From the NCBI RefSeq assembly GCF_024748615.1, contig NZ_CP087168.1, positions 2,604,001-2,668,000 on the forward strand: DNA of 64,000 bases. The letters run 5' to 3'. The translations under genes and the position numbers were made by a program. Below, one piece after another: positions 26,045 through 35,661 of this stretch (within the stretch, counting starts at the first letter, position 1; each line of letters begins with the position of its first letter). Origin of the DNA: Pseudomonas sp. B21-048 (lineage in GTDB: Bacteria; Pseudomonadota; Gammaproteobacteria; Pseudomonadales; Pseudomonadaceae). A model generated the notes under the pieces. That model was not told the origin of the DNA, made no database searches, and worked only from the letters and a program-made list of their open reading frames with translations.

Positions 26045-27691
26045 ATGACACTCAGTCCTTTTGCGGGCAAACCGGCACCGGCAGAACTGTTGGTCGACAT
26101 CCCGCGACTGGTAACGGCCTATTACACCGGCCAGCCCGATGCAGCCATTTCTACCCAGCGCGTTGCCTTCGGCACGTCCGGACACCGAGGTAGCTCGTTC
26201 GACCTGAGTTTCAACGAATGGCATGTTCTGGCCATCAGTCAGGCGATTTGCTTGTACCGCCAAGCTCAGGGCATCGATGGTCCACTGTTCGTCGGGATCG
26301 ATACCCACGCGCTGTCTACGCCGGCCGGGGCCAGCGCCCTGGAGGTGATGGCGGCGAACGGTGTGACAGTGATGATCGCCGAAGGTGACGAGTACACGCC
26401 GACGCCGGCCATTTCCCACGCGATTCTTTGCTACAACCGTGGCCGCACCTCGGGCCTGGCGGATGGCATCGTCATCACGCCGTCCCACAACCCGCCACAA
26501 AGCGGTGGCTACAAGTACAACCCTACCAATGGCGGCCCGGCCGATACCCACATCACCAAGTGGATCGAAGCCAAGGCCAACGAGTTGCTGGCGGCCAAAC
26601 TCGCCGGCGTCAAACGCATCAGCTACGAGCAGGCGCTGAAGGCCAGCACCACCCATCGTCACGATTACCTCAACACCTATGTCGCCGACCTGATCAACGT
26701 GATCGACTTCGACGCCATCCGCGATGCGAAGCTGCGCCTGGGTGTCGATCCGCTGGGTGGAGCAGGGGTGCGCTACTGGTCGGCGATTGCCGAACACTAT
26801 CGCCTGGACCTGGAGGTGGTGAATAAAGAAGTTGATGCGACGTTCCGTTTCATGACCGTCGACTGGGACGGGCAGATCCGCATGGACCCATCGTCCAGCC
26901 ACGCCATGCAAGGCTTGATCGGTCTGAAAGAGCGTTTCGACGTGGCCTTTGCCTGTGATCCGGATCACGACCGCCATGGCATCGTGACCCCGTCCGGTGG
27001 TTTGCTGGCCCCCAACAACTACCTCGCGGTGTCGATTGATTACCTGTTCCAGAACCGTCCACAGTGGCGTGCCGATGCGGCCGTGGGCAAAACCGTGGTC
27101 AGCAGTGGCTTGATCGATCGCGTTGCCAAGCGTCTGGGTCGACGTCTATACGAAGTGCCGGTCGGCTTCAAATGGTTTGCCGACGGTCTGTTCGACGGTT
27201 CCCTCGGTTTTGGCGGTGAAGAAAGTGCTGGCGCGTCGTTCCTGCGCAAGGATGGCAGTGTCTGGTGCACCGACAAGGACGGTTTGATTCCGGCATTGCT
27301 GGCCGCCGAAATGACCGCTCGCACGGGACGTGATCCAAGCCAGGCCTATCGTGCGCTGACCGATGAACTGGGCGAGCCATTCTCGGTACGGGTCGACGCC
27401 AAGGCGAACCCTGAGCAGAAAGCGCTGCTGAGCAAATTGTCGCCGGACCAGGTCACCTCGACTCAACTGGCGGGCGAAGCGATCCAGAGCATTCTTAGTC
27501 ATGCGCCGGGCAACGACCAGGCCATCGGCGGTCTGAAAGTCATGACCGAGAATGGCTGGTTCGCGGCGCGTCCGTCGGGCACTGAGGATATCTACAAGAT
27601 CTATGCGGAAAGCTTTGTCAGCGACGATCATCTGAAGCAGTTGGTGGCCGAGGCTCAGACCTTGGTGGATGGCGCAATTTCTGCGAAGTGA
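26045..27691 (+). CDS. pgm: Phosphoglucomutase, alpha-D-glucose phosphate specific
   Basis: The protein is 548 aa, the usual length, and interconverts glucose 1-phosphate and glucose 6-phosphate in the cytoplasm. Motifs in order: [19 protein letters not shown] near the N-terminus, [17 protein letters not shown] with the catalytic phosphoserine, [15 protein letters not shown] for metal binding, and [16 protein letters not shown] for sugar binding. CAGAGG precedes the ATG. A REP repeat and a bidirectional terminator follow. It appears monocistronic. Confidence 0.96.
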   Translation: MTLSPFAGKPAPAELLVDIPRLVTAYYTGQPDAAISTQRVAFGTSGHRGSSFDLSFNEWHVLAISQAICLYRQAQGIDGPLFVGIDTHALSTPAGASALEVMAANGVTVMIAEGDEYTPTPAISHAILCYNRGRTSGLADGIVITPSHNPPQSGGYKYNPTNGGPADTHITKWIEAKANELLAAKLAGVKRISYEQALKASTTHRHDYLNTYVADLINVIDFDAIRDAKLRLGVDPLGGAGVRYWSAIAEHYRLDLEVVNKEVDATFRFMTVDWDGQIRMDPSSSHAMQGLIGLKERFDVAFACDPDHDRHGIVTPSGGLLAPNNYLAVSIDYLFQNRPQWRADAAVGKTVVSSGLIDRVAKRLGRRLYEVPVGFKWFADGLFDGSLGFGGEESAGASFLRKDGSVWCTDKDGLIPALLAAEMTARTGRDPSQAYRALTDELGEPFSVRVDAKANPEQKALLSKLSPDQVTSTQLAGEAIQSILSHAPGNDQAIGGLKVMTENGWFAARPSGTEDIYKIYAESFVSDDHLKQLVAEAQTLVDGAISAK

Positions 27692-27699
27692 TTGAGGGT

Positions 27700-27778
27700 C
27701 CCATCGCGGGCAAGCCCGCTCCCACAAGGATTGCGCTAAACCTGTAGGAGCGAGGCTTGCCCGCGAAGGCGTCGCTAC
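27700..27778. repeat. REP-type palindrome pair
   Basis: CGCGGGCAAGCCCGCTCCCAC is followed ~25 nt later by GGAGCGAGGCTTGCCCGCGAAGG, forming a long imperfect inverted repeat (BIME-like) just after pgm. This is the Pseudomonas REP theme, imported or amplified by RAYT transposases (established). Confidence 0.75.
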
Positions 27779-27800
27779 AGTCACCCAGGATTTCAACCAC

Positions 27801-27836
27801 AAAAAAGGGGCGACCATCAACGGTCGCCCCTTTTTT
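27801..27836. terminator. Bidirectional terminator between pgm and pirin genes
   Basis: A perfect 15-bp inverted repeat (A6GGGGCGACC/GGTCGCCCCT6) with a 6-nt loop carries T-runs in both directions. It serves the convergent pgm (plus) and pirin (minus) genes. Confidence 0.92.
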
Positions 27837-27854
27837 CGTCCTGCATTCACCGCA

Positions 27855-28550
27855 TCAAGCCACATCCACCAACACAATCTCACTGTCCTCGATCGCAGTC
27901 ACGCGCAACACCTGTTCATCGGCAATCGCGACACCGTCTCGAGCTTGTGCACGCAAGCCATTGACTTCAATGGCCCCGGTGGCGGGCACCAGGTAAGCGC
28001 GACGGCCACTGTCCAGATGATACTCCGCGGATTCACCGGCCTTCAGATTCGCCGCCACCAGCCGCGCGTCGGCGCGAATATGCAGGCTTTGATCGTCGCC
28101 GGCCTTGCCGCTGGCCAGGGTCACGAAGCCTTCGCGCTCGCCTTTGGGGAACGGTTTGGCGCCCCACGACGGTGCGGCACCCACTTCGTTGGGGATGATC
28201 CAGATCTGAAAGATCCGAGTCTCGGTCGTCTCCAGGTTGTACTCACTGTGAGCGATTCCGGTGCCAGCGCTCATGACCTGAACGTCGCCCGCTTCGGTGC
28301 GGCCCTTGTTACCAAGGTTGTCTTGGTGAGTAATCGCGCCTTCACGAACGTAGGTGATGATTTCCATGTCCCGGTGCGGGTGTTGCGGGAACCCGGTTCC
28401 GGGGGCAATCACATCGTCGTTCCACACCCGCAGGTTGCCCCAGTTCATGCGTTTGGGGTCGTAGTACTCGGCGAACGAAAAGTGGTGATGGGCATCCAGC
28501 CAGCCATGGTGCGCGCCGCCCAGCGAGTTGAAAGGCCTGAGTTCAAGCAT
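27855..28550 (-). CDS. Pirin-family protein (YhhW-like quercetinase)
   Basis: The product is 231 aa. The cupin metal site is visible: FPQHPHRDMEIITYV (His-x-His and Glu) and SAGTGIAHSEYN (His). Pirins of this length include the E. coli quercetin dioxygenase YhhW. The start at 28550 (MLELRPFNSLGGA) has GGAGA upstream; the earlier in-frame ATG at 28718 yields 56 unrelated residues. It is convergent with pgm through a shared terminator. Confidence 0.92.
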   Translation of the reverse strand: MLELRPFNSLGGAHHGWLDAHHHFSFAEYYDPKRMNWGNLRVWNDDVIAPGTGFPQHPHRDMEIITYVREGAITHQDNLGNKGRTEAGDVQVMSAGTGIAHSEYNLETTETRIFQIWIIPNEVGAAPSWGAKPFPKGEREGFVTLASGKAGDDQSLHIRADARLVAANLKAGESAEYHLDSGRRAYLVPATGAIEVNGLRAQARDGVAIADEQVLRVTAIEDSEIVLVDVA

Positions 28551-28830
28551 GATCGTCTCCTGAAAAGGTTCGTCATGGGGCAGAACGCCTGAGCCACAGA
28601 CGAGAACCGGTGGTTGATGGTGAGGATCATCTATCAGGCAATCATCGATAAAAAGCGTAAAAAATGCCTCAATACAATCGAATAAGTTGATATCAAAACA
28701 GCTTCGAAATATTCCCATCCAGCCTTCACTTCATCGCATAAGCCAATGACCCGTAAGCATTTCACTAGAACTCAGCGGCAAATACAGACACCATAGCCCT
28801 CAACAGCCTCACACCCCGGAGTCCGTCAGC

Positions 28831-31305
28831 GTGCCGCAACACACCCCCGATCTTCCTCCCGAACTTCGTCCCTTGGCCGAGATGCCGCTGCTCAAGCGCT
28901 TGGCCGCTCGGTTCTTTGGCCACGGCCTTACCCGGTTGCGCGCGCAACACCGGGCCTCTTGGCTGCACGGGCAAGCCGACGGTTTTCGCAGCGGCCACAG
29001 CGCCGGTGTGGAGTACGGCTATAAGGAAGGCAAACTCGAGGGGCTGGAGGAGGGGCGCCAGGTTCTGTTGATTCGCGACTCGCGCTCAACCGAGCATCGA
29101 CCGCCCAACGTCGATGACAATCTGTTCGACGATTGGCGACTGCCGTTGAGTGCTGAGCTGAAGAAGCGCATGAAGTCCGACGTGGCGCGACTGCTGCCCG
29201 CGCATGCCCAACCGAGCGCCGCCCAATGGAAGATGATTTTCAGCGACACACCGTCGACCTCGGTGATCGCGGGGGCGGGCGCGGGTAAATCGACCACCCT
29301 GGTGCTGCGAATTCTGCTGCTCAGTCATTACCTGGGGTTTGAGTTGAGCTCGATGACCGTGGTGACCTTCACCCGCGAATCGCGCAAGGACTTCATTAAT
29401 AAGCTGATCGAGCTGTTTGCAGTCTGGGGTCGGGGAATCAGCCTTAAAGAAGCGCGCGACCTAGTGCGCACTTTCCATTCGCGCATCCTGCCGATGGTCC
29501 GCAGTCTGCCGGGTTTCGAACGGCTGCAAGCCTTCGAAAACCTCAGTCACCGCGTGCAAAGCGGCGACGAGGAGGTCGACAGCAACCCCTTCGACCTGCG
29601 GATCAACGATGCTCAGCGTCAGCAACTCAACGCCTGCTATCACAGCCTGTACACCCGCGATGAGCGTTTTCGCGAACTGATCAAGCCTTTGTCTCGCCAT
29701 GCCTTGCAGCTCAAGGAGCTGGAGCGAGATCACCCGGACGTGCAGAAGCGCATGGCGGTGACCGAATTGGCCGCCAAGCGCGATGAAGAGCTGTGCGACA
29801 CCCTCGAAGACTTGTGGTTTCGCGCCGGTGCCTGGCCGATCAAGGGCATCGAACCGAATCGTCAGACCTTCGACATTAATGGCGCGACCTTTCATTGCCA
29901 CGGCTACATTCCGACGCTGGACGCCTGGGTGGTGTTGGGTTTCGATCCTCGGGAAAATCCCCAGGTCAGCCGTCCGAATGCCAAGCTTTCAGTGCGCGCA
30001 GAATGGGCGGTAAAGCGCACCTTGTTTCAAGCTTTCTGTCGTAAGCCTTTGATATGGATAGACAGTTATGAGTCTTCAAAGCGTGTTTTGGCATCGCTTG
30101 CCGGGGACGCCAGCGCCGGGCCGGGCTTCGATTACAAGGTCAAGGGCGAGCTCGGCTCCGCGCCATTGCTGGACTGTTTTGTCGCGGCGGCCGGGTTTAT
30201 TGAAAACCTCGGCCTGGATGTGCCGAATGCCGTGGGCCAGATGAGTTTCGCCAAGGACGACCCGGACCGGTTCTTCTTCGAGGCCTTGAGCCTGTTCTGG
30301 CGAGCGCTGGAAGATCATCTGCTGGATCAATCGCCTCCGGTGATGACCTACAACCGGATGTTCGCCTTGTTCAGCGAACATTCGCCGGAGAATCTCAAGT
30401 TGCTGAGCGATGAACTGCTCCGGCCAATGTCGCACTTGATGATTGACGAGTTTCAGGACGTGTCGCCGCAGATCGTTTCGTGGATTCGCGCCAGCTTGGC
30501 GCAGATCCGCAGTCGCGGACCGGCCCTGCATGTGGGGCGCGGGGCGCAACGTTCGTCATTGCTTTGTGTCGGCGATGACTGGCAGTCCATCTATGGCTGG
30601 CGCGGCAGCTCGCCGACTTATTTCATGGAGTTCAACAAGGAATTCCCGTCGCCAAGCACGACCAAAGTGATGCTCAGCGACAATTACCGCAGCCATCAGC
30701 ACATCATTGACGCGGCGGAGCATATCGTCCGCGCGGCGCCGGCGATCGCTGGCAAGAAGGCCAAGGCCAGCGGTGAACCCAAGGCACTGCTGCCTGTGAA
30801 TGTGCTTGATCGGGATGACCAAGGCATGGCCAAACGCCTGATCGAGCACTACAGAAAAGGCGACTCAATCTTGATGCTTTATCGAAAAAGCAGCGATAAG
30901 TCATTGATAGAAGAGCATATTCAGTCTGTAGTTAATGTGGATTCTAGCTTGCCGTACGACGCTCGACGGCTCAAACAACTGACCTATCACAGCGCCAAAG
31001 GCCTGCAGGCTGATGCGGTATTTCTACTCGGCGATTGCCAGCACCTGACCAGTTCACCCTACAAGAACCAGGTCTATCGTATTGCCGGGCTCTGCAAGGC
31101 CGGCGACAGCGAAGCTTACGACAGCGCACAGAAAGACGAGATTCTGCGACTGGCCTACGTGGGCATCACCCGGGCAGTGAGCCATTGCTACTGGTATGTC
31201 GATGGTCAGGATACCTCGGCTGCGAATATGCCCAAGGCCTCCGACCGGATCGGCAAAGGCAAGGCGTTCTTCGCTGATCATCGTCAGGGAAAAGTGCCGG
31301 CCTGA
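28831..31305 (+). CDS. UvrD/Rep-family (HelD-like) superfamily 1 DNA helicase
   Basis: The product is 824 aa from a GTG. Helicase motifs in order: Walker A SVIAGAGAGKSTTLVL at about 150, VVTFTRESRKDFI (Ia), Walker B MIDEFQDVSPQIVS, GDDWQSIYGWRGSSPTYF (III), and near the C-terminus TYHSAKGLQADAVFLLGDC and LAYVGITRAVSHCYW (V-VI). The first 130 residues hold a Gly-rich amphipathic segment (GFRSGHSAGVEYGYKEGKL). It is a 3'-5' ATP-dependent helicase of the DNA repair/RNA polymerase-recycling group; the exact role is unclear. Transcribed alone. Confidence 0.9.
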   Translation: MPQHTPDLPPELRPLAEMPLLKRLAARFFGHGLTRLRAQHRASWLHGQADGFRSGHSAGVEYGYKEGKLEGLEEGRQVLLIRDSRSTEHRPPNVDDNLFDDWRLPLSAELKKRMKSDVARLLPAHAQPSAAQWKMIFSDTPSTSVIAGAGAGKSTTLVLRILLLSHYLGFELSSMTVVTFTRESRKDFINKLIELFAVWGRGISLKEARDLVRTFHSRILPMVRSLPGFERLQAFENLSHRVQSGDEEVDSNPFDLRINDAQRQQLNACYHSLYTRDERFRELIKPLSRHALQLKELERDHPDVQKRMAVTELAAKRDEELCDTLEDLWFRAGAWPIKGIEPNRQTFDINGATFHCHGYIPTLDAWVVLGFDPRENPQVSRPNAKLSVRAEWAVKRTLFQAFCRKPLIWIDSYESSKRVLASLAGDASAGPGFDYKVKGELGSAPLLDCFVAAAGFIENLGLDVPNAVGQMSFAKDDPDRFFFEALSLFWRALEDHLLDQSPPVMTYNRMFALFSEHSPENLKLLSDELLRPMSHLMIDEFQDVSPQIVSWIRASLAQIRSRGPALHVGRGAQRSSLLCVGDDWQSIYGWRGSSPTYFMEFNKEFPSPSTTKVMLSDNYRSHQHIIDAAEHIVRAAPAIAGKKAKASGEPKALLPVNVLDRDDQGMAKRLIEHYRKGDSILMLYRKSSDKSLIEEHIQSVVNVDSSLPYDARRLKQLTYHSAKGLQADAVFLLGDCQHLTSSPYKNQVYRIAGLCKAGDSEAYDSAQKDEILRLAYVGITRAVSHCYWYVDGQDTSAANMPKASDRIGKGKAFFADHRQGKVPA

Positions 31306-31329
31306 TTTAAGAGCGTCTCAGAGAAACTT

Positions 31330-31455
31330 ATGGCGAGGGAGCTTGCTCCCGCTTGAGTGCGCAGCACTCACAAAAATCGGCAATGCTTGTCGAGTTTTTT
31401 TGGGCCGCTACGCGACCCAACGTCGGAACGCCGCTCGGAGCAAGCTCGCCACAGG
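31330..31455. repeat. REP-type inverted repeat
   Basis: The left arm reads TGGCGAGGGAGCTTGCTCCCGC and the right arm CGGAGCAAGCTCGCCACAGG, with a ~90-nt insert that itself contains GGGCCGCTACGCGACCC. It belongs to the same class as 46119-46232 (both hold a GCTTGCTCCCGC/CTTGCTCCCGC core). Confidence 0.7.
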
Positions 31456-31598
31456 ACGCTACCGACTGGCCGCGAAAAGTTGCGGGGGATGCAATCCCGG
31501 CCTAAGGTCCAAGGCGAGGCTTTGCTTGCGACTGGCGCGCAATGATTCGCCGCAGGTCGCTGTCCATCCAGTGCGGATACATGCAGCGAGGTGACGAC

Positions 31599-32975
31599 AT
31601 GCCGAACGACTCCCGTCCCGCCGTGCTCGAACTGATCGGCAATACGCCGCTGGTGCGCGTCAGCCGCTTCGATACCGGCCCATGCACGCTGTTTCTCAAG
31701 CTCGAATCGCAGAACCCCGGTGGCTCGATCAAGGATCGCATCGGCCTGGCAATGATCGACGCCGCCGAGCGCGATGGGCGCCTGCGCCCCGGCGGCACCA
31801 TCGTCGAGGCCACCGCTGGCAATACCGGTCTGGGCCTGGCTCTGGTCGGCCGAGCCAAGGGATACCGGGTGGTGTTGGTGGTGCCGGACAAGATGTCCAC
31901 CGAGAAGGTCCTGCACCTCAAGGCGATGGGCGCCGAGGTGCACATCACTCGTTCCGATGTCGGCAAAGGTCATCCCGATTATTACCAGGACGTCGCTGCG
32001 CGGTTGGCGCAGGAAATTCCCGACGCCTTCTTCGCCGATCAATTCAACAACCCGGCCAACCCACTGGCCCACGAGTGCAGTACCGCGCCGGAGATCTGGG
32101 CGCAGACTCAGCATGATGTGGATGCCATCGTTGTCGGCGTCGGTTCGGCCGGTACGCTGACCGGGCTGACCCGTTTCTTTCAGCGCGTACAACCGAATCT
32201 GGAAATGGTGCTGGCCGATCCGGTCGGCTCGGTGATGGCCGAATACAGCCGCAGCGGCACCCTGGGTACGCCCGGTTCCTGGGCGGTTGAGGGCATTGGC
32301 GAAGACTTCATTCCGTCGATTGCCGACCTGTCCAGCGTGCGTAAGGCTTATTCGATCAGCGACGAGGAAAGCTTCGATCATGCCCGCCAGCTGCTTCGTG
32401 TCGAAGGCATTCTCGGCGGTTCTTCGACTGGCACATTGTTCGCTGCGGCGCTGCGTTACTGCCGCGAACAAACCGAGCCGAAGCGGGTGGTCAGTTTTGT
32501 CTGCGATACCGGCACCCGCTACCTGTCGAAGGTCTACAACGACCAGTGGATGAACGATCAGGGGTTGCTTGCGCGTAAGCGCTATGGTGATTTGCGAGAC
32601 CTCATCGCGCGGCGCTTCGAGGATGGCCGGGTGGTCAGCGTGGGGCCGGACGACACATTGCTCACCGCCTTCCAGCGCATGCGCCTGGCGGATGTGTCGC
32701 AACTGCCGGTGCTGGTAGACGGGCAGCGGCTGGTCGGGGTGATCGATGAGTCCGATATTCTGCTTGGCGTACACGAAGACGTTTCGCACTTCCGTATGCC
32801 GGTGAGCAGTGCGATGACCGACAAACTGGAAATCCTGCCGCCCGGCGCCAGTCTGGCCGAGCTGGAGGCGAAGCTCGACCGTGGATTGGTGGCGATGATC
32901 GCCGACGACTCGGGTTTCCATGGGCTAATTACCCGCGTCGACATGCTCAATTACCTGCGGAGATCCCTTGCATGA
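31599..32975 (+). CDS. Cystathionine beta-synthase with C-terminal CBS pair
   Basis: The product is 458 aa. The PLP domain carries ELIGNTPLVRVSRFD, the Schiff-base lysine in NPGGSIKDRIGLAM, and TAGNTGLGLALV and GSSTGTLFAAAL for phosphate binding. Two CBS motifs follow (about 340-455), here LLTAFQRMRLADVSQLPVLV and MIADDSGFHGLITRVD, as in the eukaryote-like regulatory enzyme. It joins homocysteine and serine. The start at 31599 has GAGGTG upstream. It overlaps the next gene by 4 bp, so the pair forms a reverse-transsulfuration operon. Confidence 0.93.
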   Translation: MPNDSRPAVLELIGNTPLVRVSRFDTGPCTLFLKLESQNPGGSIKDRIGLAMIDAAERDGRLRPGGTIVEATAGNTGLGLALVGRAKGYRVVLVVPDKMSTEKVLHLKAMGAEVHITRSDVGKGHPDYYQDVAARLAQEIPDAFFADQFNNPANPLAHECSTAPEIWAQTQHDVDAIVVGVGSAGTLTGLTRFFQRVQPNLEMVLADPVGSVMAEYSRSGTLGTPGSWAVEGIGEDFIPSIADLSSVRKAYSISDEESFDHARQLLRVEGILGGSSTGTLFAAALRYCREQTEPKRVVSFVCDTGTRYLSKVYNDQWMNDQGLLARKRYGDLRDLIARRFEDGRVVSVGPDDTLLTAFQRMRLADVSQLPVLVDGQRLVGVIDESDILLGVHEDVSHFRMPVSSAMTDKLEILPPGASLAELEAKLDRGLVAMIADDSGFHGLITRVDMLNYLRRSLA

Positions 32976-34153
32976 GTCAGCACGATGAAACCGCCAAGCC
33001 ACGTGCCTTCGCCACCCGTGTGATCCATGCCGGGCAGACGCCGGACCCGTCCACCGGGGCGCTGATGCCGCCGATTTACGCCAACTCCACTTATCTGCAA
33101 CAGAGCCCGGGTGTGCACAAGGGCTTCGACTATGGGCGTTCGCACAACCCGACGCGTTTTGCGTTGGAGCGTTGCGTGGCGGACCTCGAGGGCGGCACTC
33201 AGGCCTTCGCCTTCGCTTCCGGGCTGGCGGCGATCGCCAATGTGCTCGAGCTGCTCGATGCTGGCGCCCACATCGTCTCTGGCAATGACTTGTACGGCGG
33301 TACATTTCGGCTGTTCGACAAGGTGCGCCAGCGCAGTGCCGGGCATCGTTTCAGCTTCGTCGATCTGACTGACCTGGCGGCCTTCGAAGCGGCACTTCAG
33401 GACGACACGCGGATGGTCTGGGTCGAGACGCCGAGCAATCCGTTGCTCAGCCTTACTGATCTCGCCGCCGTCGCGCGCACCTGTCGAGAGCGAGGCATCA
33501 TCTGTGTGGCCGACAATACGTTTGCCAGTCCGTGGATCCAGCGCCCGCTGGAGTTGGGCTTTGATATCGTGCTGCACTCGACGACCAAGTACCTGAACGG
33601 TCACTCTGACGTGATCGGCGGTATTGCGGTAGTCGGGCAGAACGCGGAACTGGCCGAACGCCTGGGTTTCCTGCAGAACGCGGTGGGGGCTATTGCCGGG
33701 CCGTTCGACGCGTTCCTCACTCTGCGCGGGGTGAAGACCCTGGCGCTGCGCATGGAGCGCCATTGCAGCAACGCGCTGGAGTTGGCGCAATGGCTGGAGC
33801 GTCAGCCGCAGGTGGCGCGCGTTTACTATCCGGGCCTGCCATCGCACCCGCAGCATGAACTGGCGCGGCGGCAAATGCGTGGATTCGGTGGGATGATTTC
33901 CCTCGACCTGAACAGCGACCTGGCTGGCGCCAAGCGTTTCCTCGAGAGTGTGCGGATCTTCGCCCTGGCCGAGAGCCTGGGCGGGGTGGAAAGCCTGATC
34001 GAGCACCCGGCGATCATGACCCATGCCAGCATCCCGGCAGAAACCCGCGCGCAACTTGGTATCGGCGATGCGCTGGTGCGTTTGTCAGTGGGGGTCGAGG
34101 ATGTCGAAGATCTGCGCGCCGATCTGGCCCAGGCCCTGTTGAAGGTCGGTTAA
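32972..34153 (+). CDS. Cystathionine gamma-lyase/gamma-synthase family PLP enzyme
   Basis: The product is 393 aa of the Cys/Met metabolism PLP family. It has FDYGRSHNPTRFALE for the substrate-binding arch, FASGLAAIANVLELL, DNTFASPWIQRPLELG, and the catalytic lysine in HSTTKYLNGHSDVIGG. The paired 5' gene is cystathionine beta-synthase with an ATGA overlap, so the likely role is cystathionine gamma-lyase, releasing cysteine. Substrate specificity within the family cannot be proved from motifs alone. Confidence 0.92.
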   Translation: MSQHDETAKPRAFATRVIHAGQTPDPSTGALMPPIYANSTYLQQSPGVHKGFDYGRSHNPTRFALERCVADLEGGTQAFAFASGLAAIANVLELLDAGAHIVSGNDLYGGTFRLFDKVRQRSAGHRFSFVDLTDLAAFEAALQDDTRMVWVETPSNPLLSLTDLAAVARTCRERGIICVADNTFASPWIQRPLELGFDIVLHSTTKYLNGHSDVIGGIAVVGQNAELAERLGFLQNAVGAIAGPFDAFLTLRGVKTLALRMERHCSNALELAQWLERQPQVARVYYPGLPSHPQHELARRQMRGFGGMISLDLNSDLAGAKRFLESVRIFALAESLGGVESLIEHPAIMTHASIPAETRAQLGIGDALVRLSVGVEDVEDLRADLAQALLKVG

Positions 34154-34163
34154 ACACTATCCA

Positions 34164-34208
34164 TGTAGGAGCTGCCGAAGGCTCGGGCCGCGTTCGGCAG
34201 CTCCTACA
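34164..34208. repeat. REP-type perfect palindrome
   Basis: TGTAGGAGCTGCCGAA and TTCGGCAGCTCCTACA are 16-nt arms without mismatch around a 13-nt loop. It lies between the convergent lyase and DUF1652 genes and could act as a terminator or mRNA stabiliser. Confidence 0.8.
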
Positions 34209-34210
34209 CA

Positions 34211-34486
34211 TCAGGCATAACTTCTGAGAGCCTGCAGCGGAATGAATGCCTCCAGCTCATCCTCCACGGCCTCGATGATTCGTTCTACATCTGCTGCATT
34301 CATGACCGTTGCGCAAGGAATGCCGGCAATGGCGATCATGGTTTCGCCACTGGCGCGGTCAAACAATCGGGCAACCATACTGCCCGGTGCATCCATGGTC
34401 GCTTCGAAACCCATGGGATGAAAATGCCAGCGCATCAGCTGGCAGGCATTTGGAAAAGTGACTTTGCTGAAGGACCCTTTATTCAT
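34211..34486 (-). CDS. DUF1652 family protein
   Basis: The product is 91 aa, a pseudomonad-specific family. Its hallmark CQLMRWHFHPMGFEATMDAP and FDRASGETMIAIAGIPC are both present. Function unknown; often near stress and envelope genes. Short, cytoplasmic, no membrane segment. Confidence 0.85.
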   Translation of the reverse strand: MNKGSFSKVTFPNACQLMRWHFHPMGFEATMDAPGSMVARLFDRASGETMIAIAGIPCATVMNAADVERIIEAVEDELEAFIPLQALRSYA

Positions 34487-34600
34487 GTGTTGCCCACCTT
34501 ATTCATCGAGCGCTTCCTTTAGCTCATGTTAGGAGGGAAGAACCTTCAATGGCTCAACCGGTGACATTTATTAAAAGTAGCATCCAGATGTGAAAATCAT

Positions 34601-35183
34601 GTGGATTTTTTCAGTCCGTTTAGCGATTGGTTCATTTTTTTGATGCAGGCCATTTTCCTCACCGGTTTGTCGGCCTGGCTTTATAGCCAGAAACATACCG
34701 CCAACGAGACTTCGGTATTCCTGCTCAAGCGGGGGTTGTTTCTGCTGTTTCTGGAGCTCACGTTCGTTTGCTTTGCCTGGAATGCCGAGTTCCCGCCCAA
34801 GACGTTGTGGCTGCAAGTGATCTGGTGCATTGGCCTCTGCATGATCGTGCTGGCTGGATTGCTGCATGCCGACGCTCGGTCTTGGGTTGATTCTTTTGGC
34901 GTTGTTCGAGAAAGCGCAGGACCGGTGGTCCATTGCGACCCTGGCGATCTACGGCGGTGCGCCGATGTTCTTCTATTTGTTGCACCTGTACGTGCTCAAG
35001 GCCATGTACCTGGTGGCTGTGGCGATCTGGGGCGTCAATCAAGGCACTTATTACGGCTTCGACAACCTGCCCATGGTCTGGCTGTGGAGCGTGATCCTCG
35101 GCGTGTTGCTGTTTTTCCCGACGCGCTGGTTCGCCAACCTCAAGCAGCGCCGCCGCGATATTGCGATTCTCAAGTACCTCTGA
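34601..35183 (+). pseudogene. DUF1624/heparan-glucosaminide acetyltransferase-like membrane protein, decayed
   Basis: The first frame gives FLTGLSAWLYSQKHTANETS, VFLLKRGLFLLFLELTFVCF and PPKTLWLQVIWCIGL, which belong to this multi-pass family. It then shifts. In another frame LGLILLALFEKAQDRWSIAT, APMFFYLLHLYVLKAMYLV and DNLPMVWLWSVILGVLLFF finish the protein to 35183. The N-terminus (helix with the conserved LRG-x-D) and a central segment of about 100 residues are missing. No start has support. Inactive. Confidence 0.75.
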
Positions 35184-35244
35184 TTCTCAAGATCTCTGAT
35201 TCGCTGCCCGCGATCACAACATCGCGGGCAGTCCGTCTCGGGAA

Positions 35245-35469
35245 TCAGTCTTCCTTGCGAACCGTGGCCACGTCATCGCCCCGGACTTTCACCTTCGCTC
35301 CGGAAATATCTTCGAACTCATAGAAACCGTCCTTGGTTTTGGTGTTCGGCATGTCCTTGGTCAAATACTGGGTGCCGTTCTGCAAGGTCACTACCGTTGG
35401 CGTCGAGCAACCGGTCAGCGCCAGGAAGGCCGCTATCACCAGGGGCAAGCCCAGAATCTTGATATTCAT
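35245..35469 (-). CDS. YgdI/YgdR-family small lipoprotein
   Basis: The product is 74 aa. A lipoprotein signal LGLPLVIAAFLALTGCST (lipobox L-T-G-C) ends with a lipidated Cys. The mature part contains TVVTLQNGTQYLTKDMP and FEDISGAKVKVRGDDV, as in YgdI/YgdR. GAGAGG precedes the ATG at 35469. Likely anchored in the outer membrane; role unknown. Confidence 0.88.
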   Translation of the reverse strand: MNIKILGLPLVIAAFLALTGCSTPTVVTLQNGTQYLTKDMPNTKTKDGFYEFEDISGAKVKVRGDDVATVRKED

Positions 35470-35661
35470 ACACACCTCTCATCACTCAATGAAAACAGCA
35501 CGACTGTCTCGTTCTGTGCCTCTACGCGGTTGGTGCGATGGAATGGCAGAAAGTTCGATGGCCACCCGAAAATTGCCGAATAGCGTCGCCACTGATCCTT
35601 TTCCATTTGCACCGGGTAGGGCATAGCTGGTATCTGTACGCATAACCAGTACTCGTTTGCC

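Noticed and set aside
25997..26977. 326-codon minus-strand frame opposite pgm
   Set aside because: It overlaps a clear phosphoglucomutase on the plus strand, and its composition is that of a shadow frame.
31368..32921. Long antisense open frame (517 codons) opposite cystathionine beta-synthase
   Set aside because: It mirrors codon bias of the GC-rich gene on the other strand, has no ribosome binding site and shows no domain.
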